A DNA stretch of 64,000 nucleotides, taken from the NCBI RefSeq assembly GCF_003243465.1, contig NZ_QFQZ01000013.1, forward strand, positions 8,595-72,594, given 5' to 3'. Below the pieces are notes generated by a model. That model was not told the origin of the DNA. It was given only the letters and a program-made list of their open reading frames with translations, and ran no database searches. Shown here piece by piece: positions 43,190-51,599 of this stretch. The stretch comes from Caulobacter segnis (GTDB taxonomy: Bacteria; Pseudomonadota; Alphaproteobacteria; Caulobacterales; Caulobacteraceae). The position numbers and the translations under genes were made by a program. Within the stretch, counting starts at the first letter, position 1, and every line of letters begins with the position of its first letter.

Positions 43190-44422
43190 ATGACCACGCG
43201 CAAAGCCGACGCGCCGGCGCTGGGGCGCCGCCACTTTCTTCGTGGCGCGGCGCTGATCGCCGCCGCCGCGCCGATCGTCACCGAGGCCAGCCTCGCCCAC
43301 GCGGCGGCCCAGGCGACGACCTCCCCGCCCTCGGGCATGGCGCTGCACGGCCAAGGCCCGGACGCGCCGCCGTCGGACATGGTGCTGATCAACGCCAACG
43401 AAAATCCGCTGGGCCCCAGCAAGGCGGCCTGCGACGCCATCGCCCGCGTGGCGCCGCTCGGCGGACGCTATGACCTGACCGGCGAGACCGATCTCCTGGT
43501 CCGCACCTTCGCGGCCCAGAGCGGTCTCAAGCCCGAGAACATCGCGGTCTACGCCGGCTCGTCCGAGCCGCTGCACTACAGCGTGCTGGCCTTCACCTCG
43601 CCAACCAAGAGCTTCGTCACGGCCGATCCTTCCTACGAGGCGGGCATGTACGCGGCCAAGACCAGCCGAGCCAAGATCGTCAAGGTTCCGCTGACCAAGG
43701 ACTGCGCCCACGACGTCAAGGCGATGGTGGCCGCCGACGCCCAAGCTGGCGTGATCTACATCTGCAACCCGAACAATCCGACCGGCACCCTGACCACCAA
43801 GCAGGACATAATCTGGGCGTTGGAGAACAAGCCGGCGGGCTCGATCCTGCTGGTGGACGAGGCCTATATTCACCTGACCGACGCGCCCGACACGTTGGAC
43901 CTCGTGGCCCAGGGCAAGGACCTGATCGTCCTGCGCACCTTCTCGAAGATCTACGGCATGGCCGGCATTCGCTGCGGCTTCGCGGTCGGCCGGCCAGACC
44001 TGCTGGCCAAGCTGACGCCGTTCGGCCAGAACGCCATGCCGATCACCGGCTCGGCCGCCGCCCGCGCCTCGCTGGAGGACGCCAGCCTCGTGCCGGCCCG
44101 CCGCAAGATCATCGGCGAAACCCGCCGCGACACGATCGCCTGGCTGAAGGCCAATGGCTACAAGGTGATCGGCGACCCGCAGACCAACTGCTTCATGATC
44201 GACACCGGCCGCAACGGCAAAGCCGTGTTCGCGGCGATGAAGGCCAAGAACGTCCTGATCGGCCGCACATGGCCCGTCTGGCCCAACGCGGTCCGCGTCT
44301 CGGTGGGCACGCCCGAGGAGATGGCCAAGTTCAAAGTGGCGTTCAAGGAGGTCATGGCCAGCCCGATGGCGTCGGGCGACCACGTGCAGCACGCGGAACT
44401 GGATTATTACACCACCCTATAA
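43190..44422 (+). CDS. Tat-exported PLP-dependent aminotransferase, histidinol-phosphate-aminotransferase-like
   Basis: A 410-residue class I/II aminotransferase with PLP lysine K253 in RTFSKIYGMAGIRCGF and the substrate-binding NANENPLGPSKAA and YICNPNNPTGTL motifs. It carries a twin-arginine signal, GRRHFLRGAALIAAAAPIV, so the mature enzyme is probably periplasmic, unlike cytosolic HisC. ATG 43190 has GGGGGGAAC upstream. Substrate unknown; a periplasmic amino-acid or peptide-linked amine is suggested by the export signal. Confidence 0.9.
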   Translation: MTTRKADAPALGRRHFLRGAALIAAAAPIVTEASLAHAAAQATTSPPSGMALHGQGPDAPPSDMVLINANENPLGPSKAACDAIARVAPLGGRYDLTGETDLLVRTFAAQSGLKPENIAVYAGSSEPLHYSVLAFTSPTKSFVTADPSYEAGMYAAKTSRAKIVKVPLTKDCAHDVKAMVAADAQAGVIYICNPNNPTGTLTTKQDIIWALENKPAGSILLVDEAYIHLTDAPDTLDLVAQGKDLIVLRTFSKIYGMAGIRCGFAVGRPDLLAKLTPFGQNAMPITGSAAARASLEDASLVPARRKIIGETRRDTIAWLKANGYKVIGDPQTNCFMIDTGRNGKAVFAAMKAKNVLIGRTWPVWPNAVRVSVGTPEEMAKFKVAFKEVMASPMASGDHVQHAELDYYTTL

Positions 44423-44425
44423 ACT

Positions 44426-44523
44426 GTCATCCCGGCCGCAGCGGAGCGAAGAGCCGGGACCGCAGCAAGCTCTGCGCCTTGGGGGGCCCCGGCTCGGCGC
44501 GCTTCGCGCTTGGCCGGGATGAC
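44426..44523. repeat. imperfect palindromic intergenic element, copy 2
   Basis: A 98-bp element with the same ends as copy 1: GTCATCCCGG and CCGGGATGAC. The interior differs (GCGGAGCGAAGAGCCGGG...CCCCGGCTCGGCGCGC) but is also self-complementary. It fills the space between the convergent aminotransferase and prfC genes, where it may serve as a two-way terminator. Confidence 0.75.
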
Positions 44524-44529
44524 CGTGTA

Positions 44530-46128
44530 CTACGCCCGCTCCTTGGTCCGCTCGAAGCGCACCTTGGGATAGCGCTCGGCGACGTAGCCGATTTCCCAGG
44601 ACGACTTGCCCAGGAAGACCGGAGCCTCGTCAATGTCCTGCCCCATGGCCGACTTGTGCTTGTTCACGAAGTCCTCGACGTCGGCGCGGTCGCCGCCCAG
44701 CCAGCGGGCCTCAGCGTAGGGGCTGGCTTCGAAGATCACTTCCAGCTGGTACTCGTTGGCCAGGCGGTCGGCCATGACCTCGAACTGCAGCTGACCGACG
44801 GCGCCGACGATGAAGTCGCTGCCGATCATCGGACGGAACAGCTGGGTAACCCCCTCCTCGGCCAGGCCTTCCAGCGCCTTCTTCAAGTGCTTGGCCTTCA
44901 GCGGATCCTTCACCCGCACGCGGCGCAGGATTTCCGGAGCGAAGTTGGGCAGGCCCGCGAAGCGCAGCGTCCCGCTTTCGGACAGGCTGTCGCCCACCCG
45001 CAAGACACCATGATTGGGAATGCCAATGACGTCGCCGGCGAAGGCGTCCTCGGCCAGCTCGCGGTCGGAGGCGAAGAACATGATCGGCGCGTTGACGCTC
45101 ATGGCCTTGCCGGTGTTCTGGGCCTTCAGCTTCATGCCCCGGGTGAAGCGGCCGCTGGTCAGGCGCAGGAAGGCGATGCGGTCGCGGTGGTTGGGGTCCA
45201 TGTTCGCCTGGACCTTGAACACGAAACCCGAGACTTCGCCGTCGCCCGGCGCGACATGGGTCTCGGCCCCGCCCTTCGTGGCCGGCATCGGCTTGGGCGG
45301 CGGGGCGTAGGCGCCGATGCCGCCGAGCAGTTCGGCGACGCCGAAGTGGCGCAGTGCCGAGCCGAAGAACACCGGGGTCATATGACCCTCGAGGAACGAC
45401 TGGACGTCGAACGGCTTGCCGGCCTCGGTGACCAGCATGGCGTTGTCTTCCAGCTCGGCCTTCTCTTCGGGGTCCAGGTACTGGACCACCGCATTGCCCT
45501 TGAAGGCGACGGGGTCGGGATGGCCCTCCTCGTCGGTGGAGCTCTTCTTGGCGTAGGGGATGAACTGGTCCTTGCGCAGGTCCAGCATGCCCTTGAACCG
45601 CCCGCCCGAACCGGCGGGCCAGTAGAGTGGCGCCGGATCCAGGGCCAGCTTCGAGGAAACCTCGTCCAAGAGCTCGAACGGATCCTGAGCCTCGCGGTCC
45701 ATCTTGTTGATGAAGGTGATGATCGGGATGTCGCGCAGGCGGCAGACCTCGAACAGCTTCAGGGTCTGGGGTTCGATACCCTTGGCGGCGTCTAGCACCA
45801 TGATCGCCGCATCGGCGGCGGTCAGGGTGCGGTAGGTGTCTTCCGAGAAGTCCTCGTGGCCCGGGGTGTCCAGCAGGTTGAACATCAGGCCGTCGTGGTC
45901 GAACGTCATCACCGAGGCGCTGACCGAGATGCCGCGCTCGCGCTCGATCTTCATCCAGTCCGACTGGGTGCGCCGCGTCTGGCCCCGCGCCCGCACGGCG
46001 CCGGCGGCCCGGATCGCCCCGCCGGCCAGCAGCAGGTTTTCGGTCAAGGTCGTCTTGCCGGCGTCGGGGTGACTGATGATGGCGAAGGTGCGCCGACGGG
46101 CGGCTTCAGCGGCGGGGGAAGTGCTCAT
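44530..46128 (-). CDS. prfC: peptide chain release factor 3 (RF3)
   Basis: A 532-residue translational GTPase that recycles RF1/RF2. The G1 motif is SHPDAGKTTLTE, G3 DTPGHEDFSEDTYR, G4 NKMDRE, followed by the RF3-specific C-terminal domains (TQLFRPMIGSDFIVGAVG and LPQFEVMADRL-like LQFEVMADRLANEYQLEV). Cytoplasmic. Its stop is 7 bp from the palindromic element; no operon partner on the strand. Confidence 0.97.
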   Translation of the reverse strand: MSTSPAAEAARRRTFAIISHPDAGKTTLTENLLLAGGAIRAAGAVRARGQTRRTQSDWMKIERERGISVSASVMTFDHDGLMFNLLDTPGHEDFSEDTYRTLTAADAAIMVLDAAKGIEPQTLKLFEVCRLRDIPIITFINKMDREAQDPFELLDEVSSKLALDPAPLYWPAGSGGRFKGMLDLRKDQFIPYAKKSSTDEEGHPDPVAFKGNAVVQYLDPEEKAELEDNAMLVTEAGKPFDVQSFLEGHMTPVFFGSALRHFGVAELLGGIGAYAPPPKPMPATKGGAETHVAPGDGEVSGFVFKVQANMDPNHRDRIAFLRLTSGRFTRGMKLKAQNTGKAMSVNAPIMFFASDRELAEDAFAGDVIGIPNHGVLRVGDSLSESGTLRFAGLPNFAPEILRRVRVKDPLKAKHLKKALEGLAEEGVTQLFRPMIGSDFIVGAVGQLQFEVMADRLANEYQLEVIFEASPYAEARWLGGDRADVEDFVNKHKSAMGQDIDEAPVFLGKSSWEIGYVAERYPKVRFERTKERA

Positions 46129-46443
46129 GGGCGGGGACTAGCCCCATCGGCCGTTTTTGTCACCTTCCGACGACGCCCTGACGGACGCGCCCTAGCCTCG
46201 AACGCCGTCCGCAGAGGCGTGCTGAGTGGATCAAGGCCCAGAACAGCGCTCGCGGCTCACGACACTTGGAGTTGAAGCGCTCGCCCCGTGCGAGACCTGG
46301 TCAGGCACAGCTGCGGCGCCATGCCCTACGATGTGCTCACCAGGCGGCCAAAATACCCCTATTCGAATAAAGGGTTTGGAGTCATGCTTGCGACTTCACC
46401 AACGACGACTTCAGATCGTCGGGTGTCTGGAGGAAATCGAACG
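46129..46443. other. 315-bp intergenic region between prfC and a small membrane-protein gene
   Basis: No gene of normal size is convincing here. Notable items: the perfect palindrome TATTCGAATA (46360-46369) within CCCCTATTCGAATAAAGGG, a GAGTC (CcrM) site at 46379-46383, and the hairpin CGACGA-CTTCAGA-TCGTCG (46403-46421) eight bases before the ribosome site of the small gene. It probably holds the promoters of both divergent genes; an unannotated small RNA is possible. Confidence 0.4.
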
Positions 46444-46581
46444 ATGGCTATGCTCGACCATTCTCGTTCCCAGGGCCGGCAGCATCCCGCCGGCAGCGCC
46501 CTGTGCTTCGGCGTCACGATCGCCGGCCTGGTCGGCTTGGCCGTGACGATCAGCTGGCTGATGACCCTGGTGAAGTTCTAG
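46444..46581 (+). CDS. small single-pass membrane protein (45 residues)
   Basis: A 45-residue protein: a short polar N-terminus (LDHSRSQGRQHPAGSA) and one membrane helix about 21-43 (LCFGVTIAGLVGLAVTISWL). GGAGG lies ten bases before ATG 46444; ATG 46450 is an alternative. Its TAG stop shares CTAG with the convergent hypothetical gene. No family recognised; size and topology resemble regulatory micropeptides of membrane enzymes. Confidence 0.6.
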   Translation: MAMLDHSRSQGRQHPAGSALCFGVTIAGLVGLAVTISWLMTLVKF

Positions 46582-46946
46582 GCGGCCAGGCGCTGCCAGA
46601 CCTGACGGTCGGCCTCGGCGTTGGTCAGCGAGCCGGCGTTCTGGCGATGCAACAGCGTGCCCATGACCTCGACGCCGAGCTGAGCGTATCGGGCCTGGAC
46701 CTCCTCGACCGGGCATCCGCGCGTGGGGGCGACGAAGAGCGCGGCGTTGATCTCGGGCGCCTTGGCGATGATCAGGGCGGCGAGGCGCTGGGCGCGCTCG
46801 ACATCCTTGTGCTGCAGCACCGGCTCCTGCGCGAAAAGCTCCTTGCCCAGCTCCAGCACGCTATTCAGCGACAGACGAGCGAACCGGTCGCGCGTGACAG
46901 GCGGCGCCAGTTCGCTGGGGTCAAAGCTGAGGATGACGTCGTTCAT
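46578..46946 (-). CDS. conserved hypothetical protein
   Basis: A 122-residue soluble, helical protein I do not recognise. Its pattern SLNSVLELGKELFAQEPVLQ and RAQRLAALIIAKAPEINAALFV suggests a small alpha-helical domain with a central hydrophobic core. ATG 46946 is chosen (DVILSFDPSEL); ATG 46958 four residues upstream is equally possible, and neither has a good ribosome site. Its stop shares CTAG with the small membrane-protein gene. Confidence 0.7.
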   Translation of the reverse strand: MNDVILSFDPSELAPPVTRDRFARLSLNSVLELGKELFAQEPVLQHKDVERAQRLAALIIAKAPEINAALFVAPTRGCPVEEVQARYAQLGVEVMGTLLHRQNAGSLTNAEADRQVWQRLAA

Positions 46947-47096
46947 CAAAAAAAGCATGGGGGTTACTGGCTGAGCGACTCTGGGCCGAACCCATACCCG
47001 ATCTGGGCTTTCGAGCCCGTTTAGCTTCAGGGTTAACCCGACGCCGCCCCCCGTTTCGCCGTCCCTTATCCCCAGACTTTAGGCCAAGTGGGCCCT

Positions 47097-47435
47097 TCAG
47101 AGAGGGTCGGGCTCGACGGGCTCCGTCAGGAAGTGGCGGCCTTCACGATCTTCGATCTCGACCAGCCAGACGTCCGGGTCGATCCGCGCCGCACGCTCGG
47201 CATAAGCATCCAGGTCAGGCTCGAAGACGGAGCGGACGGGCTGCATCCAAAAGCGCTCGCCGTCACCCCGAGTAGCCTCGCTGTAGAGCCGCGCGGTTCC
47301 GGCGCGGCGGTCGACCACCTTCACCAGGACCGCGCCGGCGCGCGTGTCGCCCTTGCGCGCCACCGTGGCGAAGGCGCCGCCGAGCTCCGCGCGCCGAACC
47401 AGCGCGCCCACCCAGATGTCCGTCGAAAGAAGCAT
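47097..47435 (-). CDS. DUF1491 family protein
   Basis: A 112-residue protein with the DUF1491 pattern: LSTDIWVGALVRRAELGGAF near the start, RGDTRAGAVLVKVVDR-like GDTRAGAVLVKVVDRRAG in the middle, and IDPDVWLVEIEDREGRHFL at the end. Function unknown; common in alphaproteobacteria. ATG 47435 is the family-like start. It is divergent from the secreted hypothetical gene at 47499. Confidence 0.88.
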   Translation of the reverse strand: MLLSTDIWVGALVRRAELGGAFATVARKGDTRAGAVLVKVVDRRAGTARLYSEATRGDGERFWMQPVRSVFEPDLDAYAERAARIDPDVWLVEIEDREGRHFLTEPVEPDPL

Positions 47436-47498
47436 GCTAACCGAACCGCAACCTGAGCCGGCGTAGACCGGCCCTTGAAGTGTCTCACCCATAGGCCA

Positions 47499-48389
47499 AT
47501 GACGTCCGCAGAGCATCATAAAGGTCTCGCTCACGCGGGGATGGCGGCGGTGCTGCTGTTGGCGGGCCTTGTCGCGCCGGGTCGACCGATGGCCGCTGAA
47601 GCGGCCGACCAGCTCTATGAGCGCACCTTGATGAGCGCGGCGCACGCCCGCTGCCGCCTGTTCTCGCCTGCGATCGCCGCGACGCTGGACGCGGCCCGCG
47701 CCCAGGCGCGCGGCGCCGCCCTGCGCTCGGGCGCCACCGAGCCGCAGATCGCCGCCCTGGAGCAGCGGGCCCGCGCCAAGGCCGGCGCCGCGCCCTGCGG
47801 CTCAAAGGATCTCGCCCTGGCCGCCTCACGCGTCCGGGCTGCGTTCGACGGCTACGCCCAGATGCAGACCATGACCTATCCGGGCGATGTCGCATCATGG
47901 AAGGCCGATCGCGCCTCGTCGGCGACCATTCCGTTCTGGCGGCTCTCGCAGATGTCGGCCTTCGGCGGCGACCGGCTGATCTTCGGCCTGGCCGGCAGCA
48001 ACAAGGCCGTCACGGCCGTGGCCACCTTCCAGAACGGCCAGCGTCCCTACGCCGCGCGGGTGATCATGCGCGACACGCGCCGCACGCTCGGTCCCTATAT
48101 CGACCACCGCGCGGGCGCAGCCCTGACCGGCAAGGTCGCGCCGCGCAACGCCAGCCTCGTGTTCAATGCCGAAACGCGCGAGGAAGCGCCGCCATCCCTG
48201 CTGCCGACCGGCGCCAAGAACGGCCTGGCGTTCCGCTTCCCGGCCAAGGTCGCAGAGGCGATCTCGCAACTGGATCCGCGCGAAGCGGTGACCATCGAAT
48301 TCACCTTCACCGGCCGCGCCGAAGAGACGACCCGCAAGGCCTATGTCGAGGTGGGCGATTTCGCGGCCGGACGCGCATTCCTGCACTGA
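47499..48389 (+). CDS. secreted conserved hypothetical protein
   Basis: A 296-residue protein with a signal peptide (GMAAVLLLAGLVAPGRPMAA). The first half is helical (MSAAHARCRLFSPAIAATLD, EQRARAKAGAAPCGSKDLAL) with paired cysteines that could form a disulfide; the second half is beta-rich (LIFGLAGSNKAVTAVATFQN, EAVTIEFTFTG), compatible with a periplasmic binding or lipoprotein-like fold. No known domain recognised. Convergent with the divJ-like gene 15 bp away. Confidence 0.75.
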   Translation: MTSAEHHKGLAHAGMAAVLLLAGLVAPGRPMAAEAADQLYERTLMSAAHARCRLFSPAIAATLDAARAQARGAALRSGATEPQIAALEQRARAKAGAAPCGSKDLALAASRVRAAFDGYAQMQTMTYPGDVASWKADRASSATIPFWRLSQMSAFGGDRLIFGLAGSNKAVTAVATFQNGQRPYAARVIMRDTRRTLGPYIDHRAGAALTGKVAPRNASLVFNAETREEAPPSLLPTGAKNGLAFRFPAKVAEAISQLDPREAVTIEFTFTGRAEETTRKAYVEVGDFAAGRAFLH

Positions 48390-48404
48390 CCGCGGAGACA
48401 GTCC

Positions 48405-50099
48405 TCAGCGCGGCGCGAAGGCGATGACATTGTCGCCGAGGCTGACCGGCGACGGCTTCTCCTCGGGGACGACCTCCTGCTCCGCCGGCTTGGACGGCAG
48501 GACCGCCAGCAGCACCGGCAACCGCACCGAAACGGTGGTGCCGACGCCCAGGCGGCTCTCGATCGCCATCTCGCCGCCGTGCAGCTTGGCGAAGGCGCGG
48601 ACCAGCGACAGGCCAAGGCCCGTGCCGCCGGCGCGCTGCTCGGCGCCGCCCGCCTGTTCGTAAGGCCGCCCCAGGCGCTCCAGGTCCTCGGGGCTGATCC
48701 CGACGCCGCTGTCGGCGACCACGATTTCGAGGACGCCGTCATAGCCGTCCAGCGTCACCGTCACCTGTCCGCCGCGCGGCGTGAACTTCAGGGCGTTCGA
48801 GACCAGGTTCAGCACGATCTGCTTGAGAGCCCGGCGATCGGCGTCCACCTCCAGCTCGCCGCCCGGCAGCACGCCGCGCAGCTGGACGCCGGCGGTGTCG
48901 GACTGGACGCGCAGCAGGCGCATGGCGGCCTGGACCGCCTCGCGGGCGTCGAACACGCCGCGCTGCAGCTCGAACCGCTCGGCCTCGATCTTCGACATGT
49001 CCAGCACGTCGTTGATCAGGTCCAGCAGGTGGCCGCCGCTTTCGTGGATCAGCTCGGCGTATTCGGCGTAGCGGTCGGTCAGCGGACCGAACATCCGCGC
49101 GCGCATGATGTCAGAGAAGCCCATGATCGCATTCAGCGGCGTGCGCAGCTCGTGACTCATATTGGCCAGGAAGCGGGCGCGACCGGACGCCAGCGCCTCG
49201 GCGTCGGCCCGCGCCTGCTCCAGGGCGGCCACGCGGTCGCGCTCCACCGTCACGTCGCGCAGCAGGCCCACCAGCTGGCTGGGCGCCACGCGCTGCAGGT
49301 CCAGCGCAAGGACGCGGTCGACACTGAGCGCCGGCGCGAAATCAAGGCTGGCGGCCCCGTCCCGATGGGCCTGGGCGATGGCGGCGGCCAGGCGCTGCCG
49401 ATCGGCGGGGGCCGCGGCGGCGGCCAGGCTTCCGGTCAGCAATTGCACGGTCGAGACGCCCAGCGGCGCCGCGCCACGCACGGTCATCACCTCGTCGTGG
49501 CCTCGAATGGCGATGGCCAGGTGCGGCAGACCGTCCAGAACGGCTTCGAGCCCGCCGATCTCCAAGGCGTCGCGGCCCTCGCGCAGCTCCTGGCGGCGGC
49601 GGCCGATCAGCAGACCGGCGGCCAAGCCGAGACCGGTGGTGACCAAGGCCAGAAAACCCAAGAGGAAGGCCAGCGGCCCGGTCGGGGCGGCGGGGGCTAG
49701 GCCCGAGAGCTGAGCCAAGGCCGCGGCGCAGCCGCCGATCAGCGCCAGAGCGGCGCCTTCCGCCAGCCGCTTGGACCGGTCCATGGTCGAGGCGGCGGCG
49801 ACCGGCGCCAGGCACCAGGCGGCCATCGCGCCCGATACGCCGCCGGTCAGGCCCGCGGCGACGGCCCCGCCGATCGCCCAAAGCCAGAGCAGAAAAGCCT
49901 CGGCGCGCTCGCCCGGGCGCCGGACCACCAGCGCGGCCAGGGCGGGTATCGCGCCCGCGGCCAGGGCGCTCCAGACCGGCCAGGCGCGGGCGTCGGCCAC
50001 GAACAGCGCCGCGGCGGCCGCCAGGCAGACAGCGGCCAGCCATCCCAGGCGCCAAGCCAGCGCAGGGTCGAAGCCCGCGGGCGGAGCGGGCCCCTTCAT
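48405..50099 (-). CDS. divJ: DivJ-like sensor histidine kinase
   Basis: A 564-residue membrane kinase: six hydrophobic helices in about the first 170 residues, a PAS-like region (about 190-300), HisKA with H316 in ANMSHELRTPLNAIMGFS, and HATPase motifs IVLNLVSNALKFT, VVADSGVGISPEDL and GGTGLGLSLVRAFAKL. This architecture, and the nearby cckA, fliQRB and hdaB-like genes, fit DivJ, the stalked-pole kinase of DivK and PleD; in C. crescentus the H-box histidine is H338, so the ortholog here would be slightly shorter at the N-terminus. Start uncertain: ATG 50099 or TTG 50126, neither with a good ribosome site. Assignment by architecture and synteny, not search. Confidence 0.7.
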   Translation of the reverse strand: MKGPAPPAGFDPALAWRLGWLAAVCLAAAAALFVADARAWPVWSALAAGAIPALAALVVRRPGERAEAFLLWLWAIGGAVAAGLTGGVSGAMAAWCLAPVAAASTMDRSKRLAEGAALALIGGCAAALAQLSGLAPAAPTGPLAFLLGFLALVTTGLGLAAGLLIGRRRQELREGRDALEIGGLEAVLDGLPHLAIAIRGHDEVMTVRGAAPLGVSTVQLLTGSLAAAAAPADRQRLAAAIAQAHRDGAASLDFAPALSVDRVLALDLQRVAPSQLVGLLRDVTVERDRVAALEQARADAEALASGRARFLANMSHELRTPLNAIMGFSDIMRARMFGPLTDRYAEYAELIHESGGHLLDLINDVLDMSKIEAERFELQRGVFDAREAVQAAMRLLRVQSDTAGVQLRGVLPGGELEVDADRRALKQIVLNLVSNALKFTPRGGQVTVTLDGYDGVLEIVVADSGVGISPEDLERLGRPYEQAGGAEQRAGGTGLGLSLVRAFAKLHGGEMAIESRLGVGTTVSVRLPVLLAVLPSKPAEQEVVPEEKPSPVSLGDNVIAFAPR

Positions 50100-50318
50100 C
50101 GGTTCTGGACGCGCTTTGAGTTCCAAGGCCGGCCGGTTGCGACTGCGGCGGGAGTCGCCGCTTGAGGGAGTCTAACGCGAGCAGCGCGTTCCGGCCAAGC
50201 GCGCACAATCGTTAAGCGAGGTTAACGGCGGACTTCGTTGTGGACGGAAACGGAATCGTAAGCGCCATGCGTCATGGTCCACTCTGATCAGTGCGGACAG
50301 AAGGTCCGGGAGTTCGTA

Positions 50319-51113
50319 ATGGCTGAACCGGCGTACCTGGACGCATCGCTTATCGCGCCCCCGGCGGAAGACGCGCCGACCGAGCGCAGAACGGCCGCGG
50401 AAGAGCGCCGCCGCGCGGCGCTGGACGATCGTAAGCGCTCCTTCCTGCGCATGGTCAGCCATGAGCTGCGGACCCCGCTGAACGCCGTGATCGGCTTTTC
50501 CGAAATCCTGTCGCACGAGCTCTACGGCCCGCTGGGCTCGCCGCAGTACCGCGAGTACGCCCAGATCGTGCACGACAGCGGCGTCAAATTGCTGAAGCTG
50601 GTCAACCAGATCGTCGAGATCGCGCGCCTGGAAGGCCACGTCACCGACATCAAGATGACGCCCGAGAGCCTGGACGAGGCCCTGGAAGACGTTATGGAGG
50701 GCCTGCGCCCCGAGATCGCGCGCCGCGAGGTCATCATCCACATCATCGGCCAGGGCGCTCTGCCCTTGGTCATCGCCGACAGCCGGGGCCTGCGCACCAT
50801 GCTGTCGAACCTGCTGCAGAACGCTGTGACCCACTCGCCCGCCGGCGGGGTGGTGCACGTCGCGGCCGGCCGGATCGGCGGCGAGGTCGAGATCACCATC
50901 CGCGACCAGGGACCGGGCGTCGACAGCGCCGAGCTGCCGCGCCTGCTGCAACCGTTCGAGCAGGGCGGCTCGCCGCTGACTCGCAACAACGAAGGCGTGG
51001 GCCTGGGCCTGCCAATCGTCGACCTGCTGTCGCGGGCGATGGGCGGGCGGCTGAAGCTGTCCTCCAGCCTCGGGGCGGGCTTCCTGGCCCGGCTGATCCT
51101 GGAAGCGGGCTGA
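50319..51113 (+). CDS. soluble sensor histidine kinase, PleC/DivJ type
   Basis: A 264-residue cytoplasmic kinase with no membrane segment. A short basic/acidic linker (ERRTAAEERRRAALDDRKRS) precedes HisKA FLRMVSHELRTPLNAVIGFS and the ATPase domain (TMLSNLLQNAVTHSP, IRDQGPGVDSAELP, NEGVGLGLPIVDLLS). The H-box is nearly identical in form to DivJ and PleC, so DivK/PleD-type response regulators are likely partners; a DivK-interacting kinase such as CckN is a possible identity but I cannot confirm it. Divergent from the divJ-like gene. ATG 50319 has GGGAG seven bases upstream. Confidence 0.9.
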   Translation: MAEPAYLDASLIAPPAEDAPTERRTAAEERRRAALDDRKRSFLRMVSHELRTPLNAVIGFSEILSHELYGPLGSPQYREYAQIVHDSGVKLLKLVNQIVEIARLEGHVTDIKMTPESLDEALEDVMEGLRPEIARREVIIHIIGQGALPLVIADSRGLRTMLSNLLQNAVTHSPAGGVVHVAAGRIGGEVEITIRDQGPGVDSAELPRLLQPFEQGGSPLTRNNEGVGLGLPIVDLLSRAMGGRLKLSSSLGAGFLARLILEAG

Positions 51114-51164
51114 TCGCCACGCCACGCTTGCCTTGGGCGGGCGAAGGCGCCTAAACGCCCGCCC

Positions 51165-51599
51165 ATGACCAACCCCATCGACGCCGCCCTCGACGAACTG
51201 GCCGACGAGTTCGAACTGCTCGGCGACTGGGAAGAGCGCTATCGCTACGTGATCGAGCTCGGCAAGGAGCTTGCCCCCCTCACCGACGCCGAGCGCTCGG
51301 AGGAGAACAAGGTGCGCGGCTGCGCCAGCCAGGTATGGCTGGTCACCGAGCCGCAGGCCGACGGAACCCTGCAGTTCCGAGGCGACAGCGACGCCCACAT
51401 CGTCAGCGGCCTGGTGGCGATCATGCTGCGCCTGTACTCGGGCCGATCGCCCGCCGATATTGTCGCCTTCGACGCCAAGGCGGCCCTCGATCGCCTGGGC
51501 CTGTCCGGAGCCCTGTCGTCGCAGCGCTCCAACGGCCTGAAGTCGATGGTCGCTCGCATTCAGCGCGACGCCCAGGAGGCGCTGAGCGCCCGTGGCTAA
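51165..51599 (+). CDS. sufE: SufE family Fe-S assembly protein
   Basis: A 144-residue sulfur acceptor protein. Cys53 lies in the signature NKVRGCASQVWL; the partner desulfurase SufS is not in this window. It activates cysteine desulfurase and passes persulfide to the SUF scaffold. Its stop overlaps the GTG start of the TrhO gene by 8 bp, so the two are co-transcribed. Confidence 0.95.
   Translation: MTNPIDAALDELADEFELLGDWEERYRYVIELGKELAPLTDAERSEENKVRGCASQVWLVTEPQADGTLQFRGDSDAHIVSGLVAIMLRLYSGRSPADIVAFDAKAALDRLGLSGALSSQRSNGLKSMVARIQRDAQEALSARG

Noticed and set aside
50212..50225. TTAA-GCGAGG-TTAA upstream of the soluble kinase as a CtrA box
   Set aside because: The spacer is 6 bp, not 7, so it does not match the consensus; a weak half-site role cannot be excluded.
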